From Rotaria socialis (lineage: Eukaryota > Rotifera > Eurotatoria > Philodinida > Philodinidae), in NCBI GenBank assembly GCA_905331475.1, contig CAJNYU010000139.1, forward strand, positions 27,398 to 91,397: a stretch of 64,000 nt of DNA. Reading direction: 5' to 3'. The notes beneath the pieces were generated by a model. That model was not told the origin of the DNA. It worked only from the letters and a program-made list of their open reading frames with translations, and made no database searches. Positions 33,201-45,705 of the stretch are shown here, piece by piece. Both the position numbers and the translations under genes were made by a program. Position 1 is the first letter of the stretch. Each line of letters opens with the position of its first letter.

Positions 33201-35608
33201 TTCGTCAACATTAATCGTACCATCGGACATCACATGTTTACCGATTTCACGTAATATACAAAGTAAAGCGACATTAGTTTTACCAGCACCCTGAAAGAAA
33301 ATAAATTCAAAATTTTTCATAAAAATTTCTTAACTTACAGTTGGTGCACAGAGTAAAATATTTTCATCAGATTCTAAGGAGGCTTTAACCATACGTGATT
33401 GAATACGATTCAACACTTTATAACCTTCAAATGCTGGTTGAGCATATTTTGGTAAATTACCAATCGGATACAGAACCTACAATGTATTCATATCGGCATA
33501 TAGAAAGACTCTCTTTGAAATTTACCTCTCCTGGATCAAGTGCTGATGGTTTAAGAGCAGGCACGTGTACTTCTTCATAACCTTTCTTTTGTAATCGATA
33601 TGAACCATCTGGTAATCGACAACTTTTATTCGCCATATAATGACTTCCTTGAGCAAATGCAAGATCTTCCAAATTGACAACGTGCTGTGCATTACTTGTC
33701 GACTAAAAACAAAGTATGATTCTCATTCAAATATAGTTTATTTCAAAAAATTGAATTCACTTCAGTAGTTCCATTTTCTGTGTCCATTGCATCATTATCT
33801 CCATCTTCAGCACGACGTTTTTTTGATGAAGCGCGATGTTGATGATCATCCTAGTTAGTAAAATTTCATCATCGTAGAAATTAGTAGCAACAAGAAAAAC
33901 TTACTAGTACATTATCACTTCGATCAGTTTCTGATAAAGCTTGTAGAATCCAAACTAGTTCTGGATCGTTTCTCATTTTTTCTTCAATTTTTTCTTTTTC
34001 AGACGCGATTTGTGATGAAGCAAGTAAAGTACAATAAAGAACTATAAACGAAAATAAAATAAATTATGATCGAATTGTTTGATAAGAAAAAAGAACATAC
34101 TCATGTGACGATGTGTTCGTAAAGTTTTAATAAAATCAAATTGATCGTAGCCAAGTAAAGTTACAAGTTGATTTTCTAATTCTCTATCATCAGATGCCGT
34201 TTTGAGAATTTCAAGAAGCTCTTGTGCTTTTAATTTTGCATCTGTTGCTTCAGGATAAACTTTACTCAAGTTTCGTTGTAGCCAGAAAGCATCAATTGAA
34301 TGTGGTTGCAAAGCCTTACTCGGACGAGTAAAATTATCATTTGCAGACTAAAGAAAATATGAGCATAGATGAAAAGCTAATCTTCGAAATAAAAAAAAAT
34401 ACATTGAAAATGGCGACGGCTAATTAGAGAGCTTTGAATGCAATTGTAATAAATACAAACGATTTTTTTCCCTCTAGAATCAAATATATATGCTTCTCCG
34501 AATGAGAAGAGTTTCGGGCGCGTACATCGCATTAATTTTAATAAATTTTGACTAGTCCGAAATGAATTTAAGTCTTTTTAAATTCCGTCTCATAATTTTG
34601 TTGTCTCACTATTCCTATTCGTGGATTGGCACTATCAAAACGCTGTTTAAAGCTTTTGTGTATGAAGAGCAAAAAATGATTTACCGCTTTATTGAGATTT
34701 TTTTCTTGAATTGTATAATCCATTTTTGCTTCTTCACCTTCTGACAAATCACCATCTTCATCTTCGTGTACTTCATTCTCATCGCCTTCATCTTCATCGC
34801 CAGAATCTTCAAATTCAACATTGACACCGTAGGTCTCATCGATTTCTTCATCTAAAAAAAAAATAGAGTCTTAGATTTATATCGAGAAAACATTTCGGAT
34901 AATTTACCTTCTTTTCCGTTTTTATCATCCGTTGTCCAATCAGTAATTTTTTTTCCGAGATTTACAACAAATGCAAAACGTTGATCAGGAATTTTCGTAC
35001 TTAATAATGTTTCAATTTCACTTTTACGATCCTTATCACGTAATTTATCATTTTTAAGTACAATCAAAACTTCATCAGCTGCACCGCATAAAATACTTCG
35101 CGCTTGATCACCAATGGCTTCTTGAATAAAACCAAGTAAAACTTCGTAAGTTTGTTTAGTTTCTTGAGTTTTTGGTCGATATAGTATAGTAGATGCATCA
35201 TCAGCCGAGTCGCCAAGTAGAGTTTGACCTTTAAATCGTCCTATATCATATTTTGATGCATGATCTTCTTCTTTTTTTTGCTTTCTATTAGAAACAAGAA
35301 AAAAAATACTTATGAGAGAAAATATATATATATCGAGAAATACTACGAACTTATTACTACGTTCTGGCCGAGTACGTTGAGCTCGATCACCCATTTTAGT
35401 TCCTTTTAAATGACTCGTAAGAGAAAGTACTTCACCGGTCGCTTCGTTACGTCCACGTCGATCAATAATAGATCGATCTGCTTGTAAGACCAAATTGGAA
35501 TTCTATTTAAAAAGAAGACGAAATTACTGTTTTTTTTAATTCAATTGAATTTATTCTACTTACAGCTTTGTATTCATATTGCGTACGGCGAGCAGTTTCA
35601 TCGGCCAT
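27203..35608 (-). CDS. SNRNP200: Brr2 / U5 snRNP 200-kDa RNA helicase
   Basis: Complete gene of more than 20 exons from ATG 35608 ([15 protein letters not shown]) to TAA 27203. It encodes the tandem Ski2-like helicase that unwinds U4/U6 during spliceosome activation in the nucleus. In order: N-terminal region with PLUG/PWI-type segments and an acidic stretch (about 34700-34853), helicase cassette 1 with [25 protein letters not shown] and intact motif V-VI exons, first Sec63 unit (about 30330-31960), helicase cassette 2, and second Sec63 unit ending in DVEMK. Cassette 2 is degenerate: motif I reads GASTGCGKT and motif II VDDLH instead of DEVH, in line with the known catalytic inactivity of this cassette. 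All exon junctions I checked keep frame. Protein order and content match human SNRNP200 throughout. Introns are mostly 50-100 bp. Confidence 0.97.
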
Positions 35609-36367
35609 CGTACACTGTATAAATCTGGAAAAAGAATCTAAGCAATGTAGTTAATTCACACTAAAAATTAAGTAAGAATTGTGACGAAATAATACACACT
35701 AAGTACACAAATGAAATTAACAAAGACAGTAAAACTTCATTGGAGAGGTCGAGATCGATTCATTTGCTGGTAAACAATAATATGACATAGACTAGTGACA
35801 TCTATTGAAACGATTGAGCTTTTAATCATAGATAGTTTTCCATTTAGAACTTTGCATAACTTGCACTGTTCTATGAATAGAAAGGCAAATCAGCGACAAT
35901 TTTGGCGGAATGAATCGATTAAGTTGTGTATCTAATTATCCTTGAATAATTTTTGATGTAATGATTGCCGTTTTTTAAATATTCTGAATTTATGGTAATA
36001 CTTAGGTTATTGGCCACCAATTTGCATGATAAAGAAAGAAAAGTAGTGGGAAGTAAATTTCAATCTTTAATCCGAAGTTTGATACGTATTTTCATCCATG
36101 CGAAATATGCAGTACTGATTTGGTTACAATTTGCAATTTTATTGGCTTATATAAACCGACAATTAAACTTGAACATTGATACAGTTATTATGGTAGGTTT
36201 TGAATTAAGGCGCGTGTGGTCAGTCAGAAGATTTAAATCCACACCCACTCTGTAGTATCTTCAGTTGCAGTTTCTCCCCCTTGTAAAATATTTTCTATGG
36301 TTGTGCAACTGAATGGATTATCTGAATTGACAATAACCCATTTTTTTCACCATATCTTTTTTGTTAG
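35609..36367. other. Intergenic region between divergent genes
   Basis: Shared upstream region of Brr2 (minus) and the MACPF gene (plus). A short palindromic motif (GTGTGGTC .. ATCCACACCC, about 36214-36248) belongs to a dispersed set discussed in the findings. Confidence 0.4.
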
Positions 36368-38386
36368 ATGCAGCGACCAGTACATTTAATTTTTAATATG
36401 CTATTATTCTGTGTGCAACATGTGTTTGTATCTCCAAATGTCACATCAGTTTTTCAATTCACTGAAGAAGCACGAGCTGCTCTTTGTCCGTTTGTTGGTA
36501 CTACAGGAATGAGATGCTTTGATGGCAGTTCTACACGTACTTCTGGTCGAAACTTTGAGTCGGACTTTATGAAATTACCACGTGGTGTCGGTATTAGTGT
36601 TGATAGAAGTACTGGTCGACTCATGGCTCCAGCAGTACAATTAACATATCCACCTATAGGGAGTCGTACTTGGACTGATGGTCATACAAGTGCAATTTTC
36701 GATTTATTTAATGAGGCCACATTGGGACCAGCTAACCGAGTAGCAGCCGCTTACGATACTGCTCGTGTTCATATTTTTCACAATGCTTCACAATTGAATG
36801 CAGCATGGCGATAAACATTTGCCGATGGGAAAGTTCGTGGTGGAGAATTAGCCCGCCGACCTGAAATGTTTGAATATTATGAGAAGTGAGTGTTTTCTTT
36901 TAGTGTACTCAACTGGCGTCTTATTTTCGCTTTGTAAAGATAGACTGTTCTTTTATTAGTAATTCATATCATATTTTCACTACTGTGCACTATATCGGAC
37001 GCTGATAGAACCGCCAATGCTTGAGTTGTGAATCAATAAGTGCGTCTGGGAGTAATGATGCACAATTGATTTGTAACCTGTTGAATGATTATTAGTGGCA
37101 TAGGAACGAAAATTGTCACGACTAGTGAAATACTAAGTAAGAAAATAGTCTCGGATCTTTCTCATATCCGGTTCGAAATATGTATTTTTCGTTGGAATCA
37201 CCGTTCTGGTTGTTTCATAGAACAAGTAGCACTGTATGTTAACGAACTCAATGAAACAAAAGTGATCTTTCAATCACAAGTATCTCATTCATCAAAGTTT
37301 ACAGACTTGTACTCAAATAGTTAGAAATCATTGAGCAGCCGATGTTAATGTTATCTGAATAAAACCCTTTGAAACAGCATGCTTTCCAACGTGCTTCAAA
37401 TCTATAATAATTATTTACTTGTTGGATTCCTAAAGGAGACGATTGTGGGCACTTCAGGGTATTCAGGCAAAACCATACACTTTTTGTAATAAGTCAATAG
37501 AGCAAGTTGAATTGTTTTCTGATAACTAGGGTTACTATCTTGACGAAGGTGCGAGTGAGAATGTGGGCTAACTATGAAATCAGAGACACATTCACACTCC
37601 TCGATTATGATGTGTGGTGTTTGGATGAATTTAAAATAGTATTCTTAATATTTGGCACCAAAAAGTTTATGTTTTCTTAGTTACTTTAACCGTGAAGAAG
37701 CTTTGGCGCTGTCTCAACGTGTGATTGGCCTATACACACTAACAATAAATGCCTCAGCTGTTCAGCTTAATGAATTTGCACGTCACGCCCTTTCACAGCT
37801 AACAACAACGTTCGATTCAGACCTCTACGAGGATTTTATCAACACTTGTGGAACCCATGTTATAACTAGATCACTTGTGGGTGGCATGATCGAAGAGCGA
37901 GCTAAAGTACCCCGATGCTCTCGCGTTTATGATGATGCTAGTTTCGCTCATTGTATACCATTTGGTGACCGGGGTGCAATTAGTTCTAATTGTACCTACT
38001 ATACAACTCAAATCCGCGTGATTTCAAAACGCCTTCTTGGCGGTAATGTGGAAATTGCCGACGGAAACGAATGGAAAAGAACGTTGGCTGTCGGACCTGC
38101 TCTCCTACAGATTCTGGAGATGGTTCCTTGGTATGACTTTATCACCAATAATGCGGTAAAACAAAACTTAATCACGATCATGCGGTATCGACAGACAAAT
38201 TTCGATTTCATTCAAGCAGAATCAGCTCGACTAGTTGATTCACGTTTACAACCATGCATTTCAGGTGCTCAGACAATTATTAGTTCACTGTATAAGTCCT
38301 TAAGTATTCCATATCCTATTTTGAGAGTACGTTGGGTTAGTGATACCAATAGAGTATTGCCTAGTTCGTGTTCTCTGCACATATAG
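36368..38386 (+). pseudogene. MACPF/perforin-domain protein with premature stop
   Basis: Two exons, 36368-36885 and 37681-38386, separated by a 795-bp intron with good GT..AG ends that keeps frame. The N-terminus is a signal peptide (LIFNMLLFCVQHVFVS). Exon 2 contains the membrane-attack-complex/perforin signature around FINTCGTHVITRSLVGG, a Tyr/Phe-x-GTH-type motif with a following glycine pair, and cysteines spaced as in MACPF proteins. Exon 1 carries an in-frame TAA at 36812-36814 (codon 149), after which the same frame stays coding to the intron. MACPF proteins form pores or act in development and immunity; the role here is unknown. The single lesion suggests recent silencing, or a sequencing error. 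The 3' end may lack an exon. Confidence 0.75.
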
Positions 38387-39417
38387 ATTTAGTTGGACAG
38401 TAATAGATAGGATTATTTATTCGAGCAAGTTGTTTTTAGTGTTCGCCGCTAATTTTACTATGTCGATTTTACCTGTCGATATAAAGTTCAAAATGATTCT
38501 CAATATAACTAAGATATTGAGTTCCTCTTTACAAGATCTTCAAAAATGAGGAGAAAAAGAGTCGTCTTCTATGTGGAAGTAAAACTTTTGACAAATATGA
38601 AATTATATATAATAAAACTGTTCAAAGTATGTTTTACATTCATCTTTTGCGTTGGTCCGAAACCTCAAATATTAACCCTTACTCGATCGGCGATCTGCAA
38701 ACTCTAAATATATTCGGATGTAAATTAATATGTTTAATCTGGAGTTCACAAAAGTCGATATTCAAACATAAGTTCGTACTATGATTAGCTAAAGAAGTTA
38801 CTGCTCTATATTTTGAAGGCATTTGATAATCTTATTCGTGAGAATCAGCTATACAGCTTAATTCTGAGAAAAATAGTGCGCATAACAACTAGAAGAGTTA
38901 AGCTATAGATCTACCAGAAAAACTGATCAAAATGTGCAGAATTCGGTGTTAACTTTTGAACCACACCTGAATTTTCAGCAGAATTTTTTTCACGCTTTTA
39001 GCCTTCACAGGTCTACTAATGAATATCGGTTAACCTTTAAAGTTTCTTACGAAAAAGAAAGGCTAACTTGACAAATACTGTGAACAAGTTTGTCGAGAAA
39101 TTGATTTTCTATCGAATGAGTTCAGTGTTAGACCTAAAAACGATTCTTAAAAGTACTTGCGAAATAGAAAGGAAAATTGCTTTTTGAAATGTACAAATAA
39201 AAAAAGACAGCAACATATCACCGTGTATTTTATATAAGTATAAGAAAACCGAAAAAAAGATGTGAACTTCACGTTTCAGTCACAATTAGGCTACACTAAC
39301 AAGATTTTGTAATCAAGTCATTTTTTAGTATTGTATATTTCAAGGAAGCTTTTCATTTCTTTTCTAATCGTATTTTACGTTTGTCTCTAAATGTTTAAAA
39401 AATATTTACATCATTTC
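38387..39417. other. Intergenic or intronic region
   Basis: AT-rich with no clear exons. It could be an intron if the NHL exon belongs to the same transcript as the MACPF gene. I see no evidence that decides this. Confidence 0.35.
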
Positions 39418-40331
39418 AGCTCCTCTCTGTTCGGCTCACATTAATTTCAATTCGACTTGGAAAAGGAATGGTGTTACTGTAGCTGGTGGAAATGGACCAG
39501 GCACTGGAACCAATCAACTCAATGTTCCATATGGTTTGTTTCTTGATAACGATCAAACACTTTACATAGCGGAATGGAGCAATCATCGTATTGTTGAACG
39601 GAAAAATTGGAGCGGCTTCCGGTCGAATTGCAGCTGGTGGAAATGGTCAACTGAAATATCCAAGTGATGTGATTCTTGATAAAGCAAGAGACAGTCTTTT
39701 CATTTGCGACCGGGGAAACAAACGTATTGTACGATGGTTTCTGCGAAATGCAAATAATGGGGAAACAATCATTTCTGGAGTAACATGCATGGGATTGACA
39801 ATGGACGAACAAGGGTTTCTATATGTCAGCGATGTTGAAAAGCAAGAGGTGAGACGGTGGCAAGTCGGAGAAACTCAGGGAATAGTGGTGGCAGGTGGAA
39901 ACGGGATAGGAAATCGACTTGACCAACTCAATGATCCTCGAAAAGTCTTTGTTGATCGTGATCATTCAGTGTATGTTTCCGAAATGGTGAATGATCGTGT
40001 GATGAAATGGGTAAAAGGAGCAAGAGAAGGAATAGTAGTGGCTGGCGGTCGTGGCAGAGGAAGTTCACTTTCTCAATTGAATCTTCCTGAAGGAATTATA
40101 GTTGATCAATTAGGAACTCTGTATGTTGCTGAGAGAGGCAATAATCGAATAGTGCGTTGGCCAAAAGGAGCAACAGAAGGACAGATTCTTGTTGGTGAAA
40201 GTAGTGCGGGATCTCTACAAAATCAACTCTTTGGACCAATCGGTTTATCGTTCGACCGACACGGCAACCTTTATGTGGCTGATCATGGGAATCACAGAGT
40301 TCAAAAGTTTGAAATCCAATTAGCGGCATGA
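39418..40331 (+). pseudogene. NHL-repeat beta-propeller protein with frameshift
   Basis: Terminal exon following a TTTCAG acceptor. It encodes about six NHL repeats with the recurring pattern VAGGNGxG..NQLxxPxGxxxDxxxxxYVADxxNHRVxxW, a family strongly expanded in bdelloids as far as I know. NHL propellers bind proteins or ligands, often extracellularly. Between the first and second repeats the frame shifts at 39601-39610 (GAAAAATTGG), where one extra base appears present: the upstream frame then hits TGA soon after, while the next repeats continue in the neighbouring frame to TGA 40329-40331. The 5' exon(s) were not found, so a fusion with other domains is possible. The lesion may be real decay or a homopolymer error. 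Confidence 0.75.
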
Positions 40332-40578
40332 TCGTAGTTGTTAGCATTAATAGATGGTACTCATTGGCACTTAACTTGTCACTATGATATATCAATTACA
40401 TCATATTAATCCTCTTTGATGTTTTCTCTTTGATCTGTCGGTCATTGGCCGCCTTGTGTTCCTCTCTCTCTCTCTTTAACCAGTTCAGTTATTGTTTATT
40501 ATTTTCATCGACAGTTACCATCTTTATTAATACACACTTAATCTGTTGCCGTCCACAAACCTTAGTTCATCTTGATTA

Positions 40579-41473
40579 ACGTCTTGTGCGAAAGTTTCTG
40601 GACAAAATGTTCGTTCATTTTCCGATCAATTGCAAGAGTTAGCCAAATTTTAAAAACACTATGTTAGAATCAAAATTTTGTGTTCTTTCAGAATCTGCGT
40701 TCAGAATTTTTCTAAGACACTTAGATTAGAAATTATCCTTGAAGTTTTGAAAGGCGCGAAAATAACGTTTGGACGGTTTTCAATACCAAAAATATAAACC
40801 AAGATAGATGTAAAAAATTATTCTGCGTACCGCAAGTGATACAGCAAAGATTTCCTTATAAAACTGTATCCTAATAATTATTCAGCTTTGAAGCTTCTTC
40901 GAATAGTAAGAGTCTTAGTAAAAGGTTCAATGACGTTTTTGAAAAGGATTATTTTTCGCATATCAAAATGACCTCTATTGTTTCTGAAAAACTGGTGAAA
41001 AACTATCAATTCTCAGCTTCTGGAGGACCATCGTGCTCTTTACACCGTCAAAAAAGATGGATAATGTATAATAAGTTAATTATCACTTTTGGAGGGCGTA
41101 TACAACCCAAATATTGATCGAAAAAGATCCAAACTGCTATGTGATTAAGCAAAGGAAACTGGAACTAAGTTATATTGGCTTTCTTTAATTAGAAAACAAG
41201 AAAAATATCATTTAATCAATTTCAAATCGGACATGATCGGATTTTCCGCCTCTAAATTTTTTAGTTCATGCAGTTTCGTCCAAATTTTATTTTCGCGCCT
41301 TTCAAAACTGCAAGTATAATTTCTAATCTGAGTGCCTCACAAAAATTCTGAACACAGATTCAGAGAGAACACAAAATTTTGATTCTAATACAATGTTTTT
41401 AAAATTTGGCTAACTCTTGCAATTGATCGGAAAATGAACGAACATTTTGCCTAGAAACTTTCGCACAAGACGT
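40579..41473. mobile_element. Non-autonomous Tc1/mariner-like foldback element
   Basis: An 895-bp element with inverted arms of about 200 bp (near 88-90% alike by eye) starting ACGTCTTGTGCGAAAGTTTC at 40579 and ending with the complement at 41473. Both ends abut TA (40577-40578 and 41474-41475), the expected target duplication. The roughly 480-bp core has no ORF, so it depends on a transposase in trans. Confidence 0.88.
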
Positions 41474-41475
41474 TA

Positions 41476-42306
41476 TGTCCAGCAAGTACGGGTAAGCCGT
41501 TTCAAAGTGAACTCTCATTACCTGTAGGCAAATATATTTTCCCCAAAGATATATTACAATTTAGCCTACGTGATACATGGAGGATAAAGCCTTATTGGGA
41601 GTCTCACAGCAGTCTTCGATAAACTCTTAATTTCTTGTTATATTATACTTTTCATTCTAATGAATAACGGGGTGTGGGTGTGAGATTGTATCGAGACAAT
41701 TTTGATGTAATCAAGTGTTTGAACAGATGCTTATGTTGAACTTTTCATTAATTCGAATTGTTCAAAGACTACAAAAAATACATATTTCAGAGGTTATACT
41801 ATTACAACCAGTGGAAACTTGTTTTGTTTTCAATGTAATAGGATGCTTTCCATGAGTTTGCGTATCATCGTCTGTGTTTACTTTGCCTGATGATTAGAAT
41901 GTCTTCAGCTTAGTTAGTATTTTTGCAAAAATATACGTTGCTTTGGTGTTTGCATGACTTACAAGTAGTTGGGTCATGATCATAGCTGATTTCTGGTAGT
42001 TTTAATGCACGTTGTTACCGTTGTCATTTGAATAGCCCCAAAGTTTTCGACTGTATGATTTTACTTTTACATTTTTTTCCCAAGAAAATATTTTTAGAGA
42101 ACGCACTGATCGAATGAAACGCTGCTGAATGCTTCAGACAGTGGTCAAAGAATACTCGTTCACTTAATCAAATACATTTCTGATTCCAGTAGAAGCTTTG
42201 AGCGTTCTGACTGTGTATGAACTTGGAATTTTCAATTTAGGGGTGCGGATGTCAATCCCCTAATCAACCGTACGCACGACCACGTCCACACCTCCAGGAT
42301 CGCTTT
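41476..42306. other. Intergenic region
   Basis: No gene recognised. Contains GGGGTGTGGGTGTGAG at about 41669 and a GGTGCGGATGTC .. CACGTCCACACC palindrome-like motif at about 42241-42293. Confidence 0.35.
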
Positions 42307-42613
42307 TGTGGAACTCACATATTTTCGAAGAAAATGGTGAGTGTAAATTTAAAAGCGAGATTTTTGCGGCTCCCCTCCCCCATTACAGACCTTAATGAGT
42401 TTAAATTTGTGCTAATTAGGAGCTTGATTAATTAGACTGCTATTTATTCCTTTGTTTAATTACAAACTACACGAAGAAAGCAATGTTTGCCGACTACAGA
42501 CATAAGCAAATAGGCAATGACCTAATTATAGGTTTTGGAAATCAGGGTAGATTTTTTAGATGAACTATTTTGAATTATTTTAGTAAGCCGAAGGGATATA
42601 TGTGAGTTCCACA
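42307..42613. mobile_element. Miniature inverted-repeat element
   Basis: TGTGGAACTCACATAT at 42307-42322 is matched exactly in inverse orientation at 42598-42613, giving a 307-bp unit without coding capacity. The target duplication is unclear (T-rich flanks). Confidence 0.65.
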
Positions 42614-43703
42614 TTTTAGCCCCAAAGGGGCTGCGCTAACAAGTTTTCTTGCCACAATAGATGATACACAATAGAATCTATTATCTCATTATTTCAAATA
42701 GACTGCAATACAAGCATCGCAATATTCTCCAGAATGCAGCGATAAATACTTCTGTAGCAAAATTTTTAATCATTTCTACACACCAATAACTGTTTATTTA
42801 CATCATTCTCATTCGATAACATTTCTCCATGCAAAAAACGTTTTGTTAATGTCACTAAAAGAAATTAAAGAAAAAATTAATTGAATCAACCTGAAAAGTC
42901 ATCGCATCCATTTATTTCAAACTTTGCAGCTCCAAAAATTACGTTTCTTCTTTCTACTATCCAATATGGGTGAATATGTTGTGGTACGCTCGAAAGATTT
43001 TTTCATTCATTGTATCAAAGGTTTTTCGTTTTTCGAGAGCATTTTCGTTGGACCTGTTTCTGGTGCTGCGTGACTTGTTACTGTAAGGAAGATGATTTTC
43101 TTAGTCTTTATTGATTCAATATGTTTATTGTGGCTGAATTCTGTAGGCATTTTTCTGCTTCAAATAATCATTTGTGCCACCGAGGAGATATTTGTCGAAT
43201 ACTTGAAAATATTAGTCATTTTGATTCAGAAATTCGTATGATATCGAGGTGTTTGTTTTGCATCTGACAAAAGTCAAGTTGTTTTTCTTTCGCTTTTCTC
43301 AATTAAAGAAGCTTTATGTGCTCTATAGAAATATAGACAAGACATAAAGCAAGCAGAAATAGGCTAAACAAAACTCTACGTATAAAACAAGTAGCGAGAG
43401 AAAATAGAAAGAAGAGAATCGAAGCCGCACATGATAATACAGAAAAAAAGAAAGGAAAAAAGATCCATTATCAAAACGCTGCCTGATATTTGTATCAATA
43501 GTAATTTTTTTTATAAGTTTCGATACTGTCCTCGCTTGCCATCTCATAGATGGTTGCTCTTAACTTTTAAGATATTTGCATTTCTGTTTGTCCTTAGATA
43601 CAACACGTGGCAAAACGGCATAGCTTCTTACAAGAGCGATTACAACGTTAAATACAGTATCTTTTCGTAAAAACTTTCATTCTTTTTCTCATAGAATCAA
43701 AAG
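42614..43703. other. Intergenic region
   Basis: No coding region recognised; overlapping short ORFs at 43323-43670 on both strands are low complexity. Confidence 0.4.
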
Positions 43704-45130
43704 ATGACAGATACGCTACGCTTGTTCCTTGTGCTATTCCTAATAACTACAGAAAATAATGCTTTATATTGCCCAAATCAAAAATCCATTGAACAATCTC
43801 TTGCTGAATCGAATATACCAGGTGCAGTCATTGTTGTTGTTAATGCTACTGATGTACTCTATGAACAAGCATTCGGTTATCAATCTATTTTACCGCAAGT
43901 ATCTATGAATGTGGATAAATCAATTTTTACTATTGCTTCCATATCGAAAACATTCATAGCCGTTGCTGTCATGCAGCTAGTCGAAAAACAGTTGATCGAT
44001 CTTGATACAGACATAAATCAATATCTATCTGAACCTGATCGGAAAATTTTTCATCCACATTATCCTTCTCATTCAATCACTCTACGCAAATTACTTTCTC
44101 ATTCGGCTTCTATTGCTGTCAACACTCAAGGCTGGATTAATTTGTACAGGCCGGGTGATAGTGCTTTTATGGAAACAACTTTAGCAGATATGTGTTTCAC
44201 ATATATCAATCCAAACACATCGAATTGGTTGCCAGAACCGCCAGGTAGCGTCACGTATTACTCGAATGAAGGCTCAGCTCTTGCTGCGTTAGTCGTTGAA
44301 AGAATGACAAAAATGCCTTATGATCAGTATGTTTTGAAAAACATTTTCAAGCCATTGAACATAGATATTACAAAAATGGGCGTTCACCTAGCTGATTTCG
44401 AGAATCAAGAAGACCTTGTACGCCACTATACATATGCATCAAATGCCTCTTATCTTCCAGTATGGAAACAACTATTACCACAATTTAATCTTACACCGCT
44501 ATCGGTAAATGAATACATATCATTATCAGTTTAATATTTCGCCTGGTTTTGTTAAAATCTTTTTAGACAACTTTTCCAACATGGATAGAGTTCCCATTCT
44601 TCAGTATTATTGGATATCCTGCAGGCCTTTGGCGTATGTCTGCACGTTCTCTGTCAATATTTCTTCGTATGATCATGAGCCAAGGATCTACCATTGTTAC
44701 TCGACAATCCATCGCCGCAATGCGAACAATTGTAGGCGGTGGTCGTATTCCTTATCACCAAAAAAAGCCAAGTAAAAACGCTAAAGAGCTTCTTCAGGAG
44801 CCACATTTTGGACTATGTTGGTATTGGGAAACAACTAGCAAAGGTGTTCGGTACATGGGGCATAGTGGTACATTATTGGGCATGAAACATTTGATATTGA
44901 TTAATGAGAAGAACACTGTAGGTGTCATTGTCCTTACAAACGGAGATAATCGTCAAACGATCTATTTATCAAGAGAAAATCTTGGAACAATTACAAATAT
45001 TCACATGTCATTGTTTCAATGTTTTGAATCAAATGCTAATAAGTCCATTTCATTTCGTAGAGATGGAAGACTATTGGGATATTTTTATACTGTTATGTGT
45101 GTTTGTCTAGCATTATTGATCAATAAGTAG
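43704..45130 (+). CDS. Secreted beta-lactamase-like serine hydrolase
   Basis: Two exons (43704-44504 and 44567-45130) around a 62-bp intron give 454 residues. The class C beta-lactamase/penicillin-binding fold is marked by S79-x-x-K82 (SISK), Y186-x-N188 (YSN) and H366-x-G368 (HSG), i.e. nucleophile, general base pair and third motif all present. Signal peptide at 1-20; a hydrophobic C-terminal stretch (about 435-451) suggests membrane anchoring. Animal relatives are the LACTB-like and other PBP-like esterases; bacterial and fungal relatives include D-aminopeptidases and esterases. The substrate is unknown: cleavage of peptides, esters or bacterial cell-wall fragments in the gut is plausible. 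Acquisition from bacteria or fungi is possible but untested. Confidence 0.88.
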
Positions 45131-45649
45131 TCACTGTTACTTATTTCACCATAACTGCTTAAAAAAGACGCTTTTCAAATAAATATGCTTATATTCGGAA
45201 AAAAAATCGTAGCTAACTCATTTAGCTAGGTATTTTAAATGTAGCGTAGTTTCAAGCAAATCAAAGCGTCTCGAGCAAAATTCAATTATGAACTAATTAA
45301 TCAAAACAGCTGATTTTCTTTTTCTTCTTTATTGTTTGTCGTCGTCATACATAATATTCTTCTCAACCAATAGGAGGTAGCTTTTCCTCAAACCTATTCG
45401 GATAATGAAAAGAAGAAACATAATAATCGAAATAAATTTGTTTCTTCTTGACACATCAAAACAAGAGAGCCAATACCAATTATTTTTCTCATACAGATGT
45501 CTAAATAAGATCAATATACCTAAGTTTTTAAGTAAACAGGTACAATCAGATTTGATTTTAAATTGAGTGATCTATGCGATTGAAAACTGTGTTACATACA
45601 GCCTGTATTTGAGATCGAATATTGTCTAGATTATTGAGGACAAAACGAT
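45131..45649. other. Intergenic region
   Basis: 3' flank of the hydrolase gene, with an AATAAA-like signal near 45178. Nothing else recognised. Confidence 0.4.
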
Positions 45650-45705
45650 ATGGGTGTGGATTCGAAGAAGCTATATATCCGCATCTACACACCCACACCC
45701 TCGAG
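45650..45705. repeat. Short palindromic GTGTGG/CCACAC element
   Basis: ATGGGTGTGGATTCG .. ACACCCACACCCTCGAG forms an imperfect palindrome. It shares its right half (CCACACCCTCGAG) and a TTCGAA core with the element at 46600. Confidence 0.6.

Noticed and set aside
43323-43670. ORFs on both strands before the serine hydrolase
   Set aside because: Low complexity, no start context, no conserved motif.
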